In this document: piece by piece, positions 40,563 to 47,709 of the stretch
Layout: the number at the start of each line of letters is the position of its first letter
Position numbering within the stretch: the stretch's first letter is position 1
Source: Planctomycetota bacterium
GTDB lineage: Bacteria > Planctomycetota > UBA8742 > UBA2392
Assembly (NCBI GenBank): GCA_019636195.1
Contig: JAHBYA010000002.1
Coordinates: forward strand, 82,311 to 146,310
Direction: 5' to 3'
Length of the DNA stretch: 64,000 nt
Program-made: the position numbers and the translations under genes
The notes under the pieces: model-generated
What the model was told of the DNA's origin: nothing
Database searches by the model: none
Seen by the model: the letters and a program-made list of their open reading frames with translations, nothing else

Positions 40563-41954
40563 CTAGAAGCGCCTTTCGATGCTGCGCGCGTGTCCTTCAA
40601 GGCCTTCGGCGCGAGCCAGCGCGACCGCGGCGGCCTTGTTCGCCGCCAGCAGCTCTTTGCTGCCGCGGATAATGCTGACCTGCCTGAGAAAGTCAGGCAC
40701 GCCCAGCGCACTGGCCCAACGCGCGCTGCCAGCCGTCGGCAGCACATGGTTTGGGCCGGCGTTGTAGTCGCCGAACGCCTCCGGCGCGTAGGCGCCGACA
40801 AACACGGCGCCCGCGTTGCGCACCAGCGCGGCGTCCTTCTCGCTTTCGCGCGTGATCACTTCGCAGTGCTCCGGCGCCAGCGAGTCCGCCAGCCTGAACG
40901 CAAAGCCCTTGCTGGGCACCACCAGCAAGCCGCCGTAATGCTGCAAACTTGCGGCCGCGATGTCTTTGCGCGGCAGGGTGGCGAGCTGTTTTTCGACTTC
41001 GGCTTTCACGGCCTCGGCGTGGTCGTTGCTGTCCGTGATGCCGATGCTGGCGGCGTGCACGTCGTGCTCGGCTTGTGCAAGCAGGTCGGCGGCGACAATG
41101 GCGGGGTCAGCGCTGCTGTCAAAAATGACAACGACTTCGCTGGGGCCCGCAAAACTGTCAATGCCCATACGGTGCGCCAGCAACTGCTTGGCCAGCGCGA
41201 CAAAGATGTTGCCGGGGCCCACAAACTTATCGACCTTGGCGATCTTTTCTGTGCCGACTGCGGCTGCCGCCACCGCTTGCGCGCCGCCCACTCGATAGAC
41301 TTCTTCGAGTTTCAACTCAAGCAGCAGCGCCGCCAGCAAGGGCGAGCTTTCCAGCGCGCCCGGCGGGGTGAACACCGCAATTTCAGGCACGCCGGCCGCC
41401 TGCGCGGGCACAGCCGTCATCATCAGCGTACTGGGGTAAAACGCCGTGCCGCCCGGCACGTAAATGCCGACGCGGCCCAGCGGCTGTACGCGGATACCCA
41501 CGCCGCCACCGTGCTCATCGATGCTGAAACCCTCCAGCTTCTGCCGGTCATGGAAAGCTCGCAGACGCGGCAGGATTTGTTCGCGGCAGTGTTTCAGGAC
41601 AGTCTCATCAGCGGCGTCGGCGGCCTGCATCAGTTCAAGTTTGCTGACGCGAATCTTGGCCGTCGGAAGCTCTTTGCCATCAAACAGGCGCGACAGGTGC
41701 CGCACAGCTTCGTCGCGCTGCTGCTCGACGGCCTGGATCACGCGGTCAACGGTGGCCAGCGCGCTGGCGTGAAGGCCCTCATAGAATTTCTGGGCGAACT
41801 CGGCGAATTCGCTGTCGCCGCTGGACATAGCCGCCTGCAACATTTCGCCCGGCTTTCCGCCAAGGGGCACGTCACGCTGCTCGGCACGGGCCTTAAGGCG
41901 GGCCTGCAGGGCATTGAAGTCTTCACTGCCGATCTCAAGGATTACAATGCTCAT
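40563..41954 (-). CDS. hisD: Histidinol dehydrogenase
   Basis: 463 residues from the ATG at 41954 (MSIVILEIGSEDFNALQARL). Motifs RVGIYVPGGTAFYPSTLMM, VGPGNIFVALAKQLLAH, IDSFAGPSEVVVIFDSSADP and AEHDVHAASI contain the Rossmann, Zn-binding and catalytic His residues of the family. It performs the last two oxidations to histidine. It is separated from hisG by an inverted repeat and from hisC by 7 nt. Confidence 0.97.
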   Translation of the reverse strand: MSIVILEIGSEDFNALQARLKARAEQRDVPLGGKPGEMLQAAMSSGDSEFAEFAQKFYEGLHASALATVDRVIQAVEQQRDEAVRHLSRLFDGKELPTAKIRVSKLELMQAADAADETVLKHCREQILPRLRAFHDRQKLEGFSIDEHGGGVGIRVQPLGRVGIYVPGGTAFYPSTLMMTAVPAQAAGVPEIAVFTPPGALESSPLLAALLLELKLEEVYRVGGAQAVAAAAVGTEKIAKVDKFVGPGNIFVALAKQLLAHRMGIDSFAGPSEVVVIFDSSADPAIVAADLLAQAEHDVHAASIGITDSNDHAEAVKAEVEKQLATLPRKDIAAASLQHYGGLLVVPSKGFAFRLADSLAPEHCEVITRESEKDAALVRNAGAVFVGAYAPEAFGDYNAGPNHVLPTAGSARWASALGVPDFLRQVSIIRGSKELLAANKAAAVALARAEGLEGHARSIERRF

Positions 41955-41972
41955 GTTGTCACCATGGTCTGG

Positions 41973-42051
41973 AACCGCTAAGCGCCGCAAAGGACCGCCA
42001 AGAGCCACCGGTGCCAATGCCTGATAACGGCTTGGCGGCCCTTCGCGGTTA
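41973..42051. repeat. Imperfect inverted repeat between hisG and hisD
   Basis: The left arm 41973-42006 (AACCGCTAAG...CCAAGAGCC) is imperfectly complementary to the right arm 42029-42051 (GGCTTGGCGG...GCGGTTA). The right arm includes the TAA stop of hisG. It belongs to a type of AACCGC/CCGCCAAG palindrome frequently seen dispersed in genomes, and could form an intercistronic hairpin. Confidence 0.5.
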
Positions 42052-42684
42052 GGGACTTTGGCAGTGCTGCTTCAGTTGTTCAACAAGTTCGTGCACCTCG
42101 CCCAGTTTCGCGTACCAGGCCGCGCGATTGACAGCAAGCCTTGCGCTGCACTCGGCGATTTCTTCGTGGACGACCAAGCCGTTTTCCTTGAGCGTCGTGC
42201 CGGTTTCCACAATGTCCACAATGTAGTGCGAAAGACCAAGCACGGCGCCGATCTCGACACTGCCTGCCAGCTTGAACACCGTGCACGGCACGCCCTTCTT
42301 CTCAAAGTGATGCTGCGCCACGTGCGGGAACTTGCTGGCCACGCGCACCGGGCTTAGCAGGTTGTCGCCGCGCCGCTCAATCTCGGGCTTGCCGGCGACC
42401 ACCATGCGGCAGCGAGCAAAGCCCAGGTCCAGGGGCTCCAGCAGGTCGGCGCCGCTTTCCATCAGCACATCTTTGCCGCACACGCCGCAGTCGGCCACGC
42501 CCTGTTCAATGTACAAGGGCGCGTCCACGGGCTTGACCAGCAGATACTCGACGCGGCCGCACTTGCTGGGCACGGTCAGCTTGCGGGTTGCACTTAGCGA
42601 CTCAAGGGGCGTGTAGCCGGCTGCGGCCAGAAACGGCTCGGCTTGCTTCAGCACACGTCCGGTCGGCAGCGCCATGCGCAGCAT
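42049..42684 (-). CDS. hisG: ATP phosphoribosyltransferase, short form
   Basis: 211 residues from the ATG at 42684: the short HisG form without the C-terminal regulatory domain, which needs HisZ. Motifs: LRMALPTGRVLKQAEPFL, VADCGVCGKDVLMESG, RVASKFPHVAQHHFEKKG and the PRPP loop VDIVETGTTLKENGL. The ATG overlaps the hisZ stop by one base (TGATG), giving tight coupling to the regulatory subunit. It catalyses the first committed step of histidine synthesis. Confidence 0.96.
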   Translation of the reverse strand: MLRMALPTGRVLKQAEPFLAAAGYTPLESLSATRKLTVPSKCGRVEYLLVKPVDAPLYIEQGVADCGVCGKDVLMESGADLLEPLDLGFARCRMVVAGKPEIERRGDNLLSPVRVASKFPHVAQHHFEKKGVPCTVFKLAGSVEIGAVLGLSHYIVDIVETGTTLKENGLVVHEEIAECSARLAVNRAAWYAKLGEVHELVEQLKQHCQSP

Positions 42685-43736
42685 CACGCATCCTCCAGCC
42701 GGATCTGAGTGCCGTTGGCACGCTGTGCGACGGCCTGCTTCAAGGCCTCGATGCCGGCTGCCCGGATCGCCTGGCCGTTAGCGGCGTAGGCGTTCTCGTC
42801 GGTGGCATCGGCGAGGCGAGCGATGTTGAAGCCCAACCCGACCGCGGGCACCGAAAGCCCGAAGCGGTCAAACAGCCGGTCGTAGCGGCCTCCTCCGCCA
42901 AGCTCCTCCCCAACCTGCGGGTGATAGGCCTTGAACATGAAGCCCGAGTAGTAGTCAAAGCGCCGCACTTCGCCCAGGTCGTAAATCAAGCCGCTTGCGC
43001 CGCACTGTGCAAGCAACTGGTGCAGCGCCTCAAGCTCTGACAACGCGGCTTCGGCGCCCTGCGGCAGGCCCAGCGCCCGCGCGCGCGTGAACACTTCGGG
43101 CCCACCTGTCAGCAGCGGCAGCTCGGTCAGCAGCGCAGCCTGCGGAGCGGGCACACCGGCGCGCCTGCACAACTCGGCGATGCGCGTGGGGTTCTTGTGA
43201 TCGATTGCCTCAAGCAGGCGGCGGTCAAAGCCTTGCCCCAGCGCCGCATGTACGAACCCCGCATGGCCGATGACAATCACCGCGCCCTGTACGCCGCAAG
43301 CGGCAAGGCACTCCAGGGCTATCAACAATGTTGCTGCGTCAAAGATCGCGCCGCGGGCGTTCACCCACTCCAGGCCACGTTGCGTGTGCTCAACGCGCGT
43401 GCCGTGGCCGCTGGGCGCGAAACGATACACCGTGCCCTCGTAGCACGCGCCAATCTGTCGCGGCTGGCGCCGCAACTCAAGGGCCAGGGCCTTTGCCGCC
43501 ACGCGCGTGAAGTCACTGCGCAACGCAAGTCGCCGGCCTTCGCGGTCGGTCAAGTGATACAACTCCGTCTCATCGCCGGCCGCGTCGCTGTCCAGACCCG
43601 GCAGCACTATCTCTGAAAAACCCCAGCCGCGCATCACCTCTGCCAGCCTGTCGGTAATGTACTGGCGGCGCGAGGCCTGCGGCCCGAACACGAGCTCGGT
43701 CCCCTGCGGAAATGAAAGATTTGCGCGCTCAGGCAT
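42684..43736 (-). CDS. hisZ: ATP phosphoribosyltransferase regulatory subunit
   Basis: 350 residues from the ATG at 43736. A HisRS-like class II synthetase fold without anticodon domain: ITDRLAEVMRGWGFSEIVLP, LALRSDFTRVAAKALA (motif 2 start), CYEGTVYRFAPSGHGTRVEH and SGFMFKAYHPQVGEELGGGGRYDRLF. The catalytic HisRS residues are not expected. It forms a hetero-octamer with short HisG and confers histidine feedback. It is the first gene of the his operon, with a REPIN-like inverted repeat just upstream. Confidence 0.93.
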   Translation of the reverse strand: MPERANLSFPQGTELVFGPQASRRQYITDRLAEVMRGWGFSEIVLPGLDSDAAGDETELYHLTDREGRRLALRSDFTRVAAKALALELRRQPRQIGACYEGTVYRFAPSGHGTRVEHTQRGLEWVNARGAIFDAATLLIALECLAACGVQGAVIVIGHAGFVHAALGQGFDRRLLEAIDHKNPTRIAELCRRAGVPAPQAALLTELPLLTGGPEVFTRARALGLPQGAEAALSELEALHQLLAQCGASGLIYDLGEVRRFDYYSGFMFKAYHPQVGEELGGGGRYDRLFDRFGLSVPAVGLGFNIARLADATDENAYAANGQAIRAAGIEALKQAVAQRANGTQIRLEDA

Positions 43737-43775
43737 GGTGCAGCTTGACGAAAGCGGGTTGCACGGGGCCGCGAG

Positions 43776-43852
43776 GGGGTCAGACCCTGTCTTCGCGGCT
43801 GTGTTGGCCGGTACTGTGCAAAACTTTCCCCGCGAAAACAGGGTCTGACCCC
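43776..43852. repeat. REPIN/MITE-like inverted repeat with GGGGTCAGACCC ends
   Basis: The arms 43776-43798 and 43830-43852 are complementary over 22 of 23 bases and start GGGGTCAGACCCTGT. A 31-bp spacer separates them. Ends of this type are common in REP-like mobile palindromes associated with Y1 (RAYT) transposases, but none is encoded here. It lies between the cytochrome gene and hisZ. Confidence 0.75.
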
Positions 43853-43863
43853 TTGGGCTTGCT

Positions 43864-44334
43864 TTACCGCAGCAGCCAGAGGTATTCAACCAGCGCGCGC
43901 AGGTCTTCGTCGCGGATTCCGCTGTTGGGCGGCATGTGCGTGTTCTTGTAAGCGGCTTCATCCTTAAACGGGCTGGGAAAGCCCTGCGGGTCACGGATGT
44001 GCTTGACCAGCCAGCGGCGTGCTTCAAGCTCGTTGTACTCGTGGCGCGCGAGTACTCGGTCGGAAACTCCGGCCAACGGCGGCCCCATCAGGCCCTGTCG
44101 CTCCTGCGTCACGCTGTGGCAGGCCGCACAGCCGAAGCGCTGGAACAAGGGCTTGCCCTGGCGCGAAAGCTCAAGCGCTTCCTCTGCGGCGGGGGCCTGG
44201 GGATACACGGCCAACGCCGCGGCATTGGCGTTGCGCGTGGTGCCGGGCGTGTTGGCCGGCGGCATGCAGGAAGCTGCCAGCCACATGCACGCGAAGCCAA
44301 GCATCGCAAACGTCAAACCCGCACTAGGCCTCAT
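43864..44334 (-). CDS. Monohaem cytochrome c lipoprotein
   Basis: 156 residues from the ATG at 44334. Signal peptide MRPSAGLTFAMLGFACMW then LAASC is a lipobox (lipidated Cys24). One haem c site: FGCAACHSV, with a probable axial Met in THMPPNSGI. The pattern, including EEALELSRQGKPLFQRFGC, is that of small periplasmic electron carriers. Its start lies 11 bp inside the 3' end of the ABC ATPase gene. No oxidase or dehydrogenase partner is adjacent. Confidence 0.92.
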   Translation of the reverse strand: MRPSAGLTFAMLGFACMWLAASCMPPANTPGTTRNANAAALAVYPQAPAAEEALELSRQGKPLFQRFGCAACHSVTQERQGLMGPPLAGVSDRVLARHEYNELEARRWLVKHIRDPQGFPSPFKDEAAYKNTHMPPNSGIRDEDLRALVEYLWLLR

Positions 44335-45031
44335 GGCCAGCCTCAATTTCTTCACGTTCCGACGGCCGCGCTTCAATGCGCTCAATGCGTCCATCCTTGA
44401 AATACACCACGCGGTCGGCGCGGGCTGCAACGGTTGGCTCGTGCGTGACCACGACAATCGTCATGCCAAGCTGCGCCCGCAGCTCATCAAACAGCGTCAG
44501 CAGCAGAGCCTCGTTGTCGCTGTCCACGTTACCGGTGGGCTCGTCCGCCAGCAGGATGCGCGGCTTGTTCACAATCGCACGGGCAATGGCTGCGCGCTGA
44601 CGCTCGCCGCCTGAAACCTTGACCGGCGTATGCTTTGCCCGGTGCGCCAGGCCCACACGCTCAAGGGCTGTGCGGGCAAGTGCAATCGCGCCCGACTGGC
44701 CTTGCAGGGGCAAAGCGACGTTGTCCAGCAATGTCAGGTGCGGCAGCAGGCAGTGCAATTGAAACACAAACCCGATTTCCTCTCGCCGGAACCTGGCCAG
44801 GTCACTCACCCGCTGCACGTCCTTGCCGTGCAGGATGACCTGGCCGCGGTCGGCGCGGTCCAGCGTGCCGATCAGGTTCAAGAGCGTGCTCTTGCCGCTG
44901 CCGGACTTGCCGACAATCGCCACCATCTCGCCGCTTGCCACCTCAAGGTCAACTTCGCGCACCGCCTGCACGACCTCGGCACCCGGGTAAGACTTGCTGA
45001 CGCTGCGCAGGATGATGGCGGGCGGGTTCAT
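44324..45031 (-). CDS. ABC transporter ATPase (LolD/MacB-like)
   Basis: 235 residues with Walker A GKSGSGKSTLLNLIG, Q-loop GFVFQLHCLLPHLTLLDN, ABC signature VSGGERQRAAIARAIV, Walker B RILLADEPTGNVD and the H-loop THEP. The LFQ/TL pattern and length match the LolD/MacB/FtsE-like class that drives mechanotransmission permeases. No FtsX- or MacB-type permease gene is next to it, which is unusual; the partner must lie elsewhere. The cytochrome gene overlaps its 3' end. Confidence 0.93.
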   Translation of the reverse strand: MNPPAIILRSVSKSYPGAEVVQAVREVDLEVASGEMVAIVGKSGSGKSTLLNLIGTLDRADRGQVILHGKDVQRVSDLARFRREEIGFVFQLHCLLPHLTLLDNVALPLQGQSGAIALARTALERVGLAHRAKHTPVKVSGGERQRAAIARAIVNKPRILLADEPTGNVDSDNEALLLTLFDELRAQLGMTIVVVTHEPTVAARADRVVYFKDGRIERIEARPSEREEIEAGHEA

Positions 45032-45146
45032 GGCGGCATAATGCTTGACGCGCGTTTTTTGGCAACCACAGGCGGAAAGGGGCCTTTGGTCTCTTATCCG
45101 TCGGGCCCGGGGTTTCGCGGTTTTGCGGCGGCGCTATCCTTTGGGC

Positions 45147-45176
45147 TTGACAGCGCTTGCCCGTTGTTCCGACAAT
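45147..45176 (+). promoter_or_regulatory. Candidate sigma-70-type promoter
   Basis: A perfect TTGACA (45147-45152) is followed after 18 bp by GACAAT (45171-45176), 59 nt before the ATG at 45236. It would drive the acidic/FHA operon. Confidence 0.5.
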
Positions 45177-45235
45177 TCCGCGACCCCAATTTGGTTGCGG
45201 CGTAAAGGCAGCGCCTTAACAGGTTTCGAGGCAGC

Positions 45236-46525
45236 ATGGCTACACAAGAAGTCATCCTTCGCCCCGGCGATTCCATCTCGGTTCTGCTTGACGTGCCGGG
45301 CCAGCCCTTGCGGCTGGACCTGAGCCTGACCCCCAACGGCGTGGCCGTGTCCGGCGCATTGCCGCCGGGTGCGCCGACGCTTTACGGCGGTCCCCTGCCG
45401 CCGCGCAGCGCGATGCGCGAAGACCCGCCGATGGATGAAGTCCCGGTCGAAGAAGTCGAAGAAATCGACCTGACCGACGAGTTCGCGCAGCAGGATTCAG
45501 CTCCGGAGCCGGAGCCGGAACCCGAACCGGTCGAGGCGCCGCAGGTGCAATCGCTGGCCGCCGTTGAGCCGTTCAGTGACCCCGGCGTAAAGGCAGTCGA
45601 TCTCTCGTTTGACGACCTGGCCGATGAAGGCGACAGCGAGCCCGCAGTCATTGAAGAACACGCCAGTTCCGGCGACGATCTTGACCTTGACCTGGGTGAC
45701 CTGCACGAAGAGCAGGTAGAGGTGACTGACGACGGCGACTACGCCGGCAGTATCGATATTCCGGAAGACGACGCCGCGCCTGCGCTGGACATACCCGAAG
45801 ACGATGACGGCGGCGGACTTACGCTGGACGACGAGCCCGGTTTCTCGGCTGACGCGATGACAATGGTGCCCCCGACGCGCAAACAATCGGCGCCGGCTCT
45901 TTCCCTGTCCGAGGGTGACGGGGGGCTTTCACTGGATGACGACATGGAAATCGACGAGCACGGAAACCCGAAGACCAAATTCAAGGCCAACCCGGAAGAC
46001 ACCCTGCCGGTCTGGACCGGCAAGGCCCGCACCTACAAAGACCCCGAGCTTGAGAAGAAGAAGGCAACGTCCAAGATCAACAAGGCTGCTCCCGGCAAGC
46101 CTGCGGCCTCTGGCAAGGCAGCTCCGGCACCTGCCGCGGCATCCGGCAAGGCGCCGGCCGCGCCCGCTGCCAAACCCGGCGTGAAGCCGCCCGCCGCCAA
46201 ACCTGTCACCGGCCCGGTCAAGCCGCCGGCCGCCGCCGCACCCGGTCCTGCAAAGAAGCCGATTACAAAGCAGGTAAAGAAGCCCGGCGGTGAAGGCGAC
46301 GGTAATTTTACAGTGTTCCTGTCGCCGCCCAAGGGCGCCGACAAGAAACAGGCCGCCGCCGAGATTATCGCCGAGATCCAGGGCATTGACGTAAACGCCG
46401 CACTGCAGCTTGCAGGAAAGATGATCGTGCCTGTGGTCAAGGGCGTCAGCGAAACCGAGGCCAACTCAATCCGCGACCGCTTCAAGGATGCCGGCTTGAG
46501 TTGCCGCATCACCCAGAAAAGGTAA
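45236..46525 (+). CDS. Acidic, disordered protein with L7/L12-like C-terminal domain
   Basis: 429 residues. The N-terminal 70 are beta-like (ILRPGDSISVLLDVPGQPL), then a long acidic Asp/Glu-rich stretch (75-240), a Lys/Ala/Pro-rich linker (280-350) and a compact C-terminal domain (352-429). That last domain resembles the ribosomal L7/L12 C-terminal fold: FTVFLSPPKGADKKQAAAEI, GIDVNAALQLAGKMIVPVVK and SETEANSIRDRFKDAGLSC. A ribosomal function is unlikely given the architecture; the domain may be an adaptor. It is first of a four-gene plus-strand operon with a small protein, an FHA protein and a membrane protein. Confidence 0.85.
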   Translation: MATQEVILRPGDSISVLLDVPGQPLRLDLSLTPNGVAVSGALPPGAPTLYGGPLPPRSAMREDPPMDEVPVEEVEEIDLTDEFAQQDSAPEPEPEPEPVEAPQVQSLAAVEPFSDPGVKAVDLSFDDLADEGDSEPAVIEEHASSGDDLDLDLGDLHEEQVEVTDDGDYAGSIDIPEDDAAPALDIPEDDDGGGLTLDDEPGFSADAMTMVPPTRKQSAPALSLSEGDGGLSLDDDMEIDEHGNPKTKFKANPEDTLPVWTGKARTYKDPELEKKKATSKINKAAPGKPAASGKAAPAPAAASGKAPAAPAAKPGVKPPAAKPVTGPVKPPAAAAPGPAKKPITKQVKKPGGEGDGNFTVFLSPPKGADKKQAAAEIIAEIQGIDVNAALQLAGKMIVPVVKGVSETEANSIRDRFKDAGLSCRITQKR

Positions 46526-46542
46526 GGCAGGCAAGGAACCCA

Positions 46543-46812
46543 ATGAAGATCACCAAGAAAGATGACGGGTCAGCTCTGCTGGAGTGTCCGCAGGGGACAT
46601 TTCTTTTTACAGACCAGGAGTTTGACGACCTGGTGCACGCGATCCCCATCAACACCACGGCACTGTACCGCCTGTTGATTGACACGCTGGTCGAAGGCGA
46701 CCAGCGCAAGCAGCAGTTGCGTGCAATCATTGAAGCCACCGGCAACGCCAGCGACCAGTTGACCAAGATCCAGGACGAGGCCCTGAAGCACCTGCCGGGG
46801 GACGACGACTAG
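46543..46812 (+). CDS. Small conserved-looking protein in FHA operon
   Basis: 89 residues from the ATG at 46543, with AAGGA 6 nt upstream. No signal peptide. DDGSALLECPQGTFLF at the N-terminus looks like a beta-hairpin, followed by two helices (TDQEFDDLVHAIP, TTALYRLLIDTLVEGDQ) and an acidic tail. It lies 17 nt after the L7/L12-like gene and 1 nt before the FHA gene. Family not recognised; the operon suggests a partner of the FHA protein. Confidence 0.8.
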   Translation: MKITKKDDGSALLECPQGTFLFTDQEFDDLVHAIPINTTALYRLLIDTLVEGDQRKQQLRAIIEATGNASDQLTKIQDEALKHLPGDDD

Positions 46813-46813
46813 A

Positions 46814-47626
46814 ATGCCCGCCGAGCTGCGTTGGAACAGGCTCACAATCGCCGCCGCAAGCGAGGAGGAATTCCTGCAGGCGGTGTTCGACTATTTCCCG
46901 CAGCTGCTGCAACTGCCCTACGAGTACGTCGAAGTCGATATCACCGGCACAGCCGAAATCTCTGAAGACGCGTTCCGCAGCATTGCGATCAAGTTGATCG
47001 GCGGTGAAGCCGCCGAGAAGAAGATGTTGATCCGGATACCGCCCAGTGTCGACCGCTACTTCCGGCATGCCAACCTGTACCGAATGGTGGATATCGACGT
47101 AGTCACGCCGGTGCAGGCCAACGGAAAGGCTGATCCCGCCGCGATCAAAGCCAGCATCAAGGCCGGGCGCTTTGAAAAGAAGGCAGGCGCCAAGGCCAAG
47201 CCCGCCGTGGACCTGACAGAAAAGGCGCCCGAAATCGCGCCCGAGCCCTCTGAAATCACGCCCGAGGCTCAGCCGCAGAAGGCCCAGCGGCCGCCCGAGA
47301 AAGCGACCAAAGCCGAAGTCGGCTACCTCGTTGATGTCGAAAGCGGCTCGCGCCACCAGATTAAGGAAAAGCTGGTCATCGGCCGCGAAGCGCCCAGTGA
47401 CCTGGTGTTTCAGATCCCCACCATCAGCAAGCGTCACTTTCATATCAACCGGCAGGGCGGCGGCTTTGTCATTGAAGACCTGCGCAGCACGAACGGCACC
47501 TACTTGAACGGCTTGCCGGTCCACGAGCCCGTGCCCCTGCGCGACGGCGACGAAATTGTCGTGGCCATCACGCTCAAGCACCCTAAGGGCGCCCGCGTCT
47601 TCCAGTTCACGACCAAGTCCGACTAG
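46814..47626 (+). CDS. FHA-domain protein with N-terminal STAS-like domain
   Basis: 270 residues. Residues 1-100 (TGTAEISEDAFRSIAIKLIG, KKMLIRIPPSVDRYFRHANL) look like a STAS-type sulfate-transporter/anti-sigma fold. A Lys/Pro/Glu linker follows. Residues 175-265 form an FHA phosphothreonine-binding domain with the hallmark GREAPSDLVF, ISKRHFHI and DLRSTNGTYLNG. It should recognise phosphorylated partners, so a Ser/Thr kinase is expected elsewhere. It lies in an operon with the acidic L7/L12-like protein and precedes the membrane protein gene by 83 bp. Confidence 0.92.
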   Translation: MPAELRWNRLTIAAASEEEFLQAVFDYFPQLLQLPYEYVEVDITGTAEISEDAFRSIAIKLIGGEAAEKKMLIRIPPSVDRYFRHANLYRMVDIDVVTPVQANGKADPAAIKASIKAGRFEKKAGAKAKPAVDLTEKAPEIAPEPSEITPEAQPQKAQRPPEKATKAEVGYLVDVESGSRHQIKEKLVIGREAPSDLVFQIPTISKRHFHINRQGGGFVIEDLRSTNGTYLNGLPVHEPVPLRDGDEIVVAITLKHPKGARVFQFTTKSD

Positions 47627-47709
47627 TGGCGACTGTTGCCCGGTTCGCACTTGCCGCATAATGAACATTGCCCGCATTTGCGCGTTCCTAGTATGGAGGT
47701 ACTGGGCCC

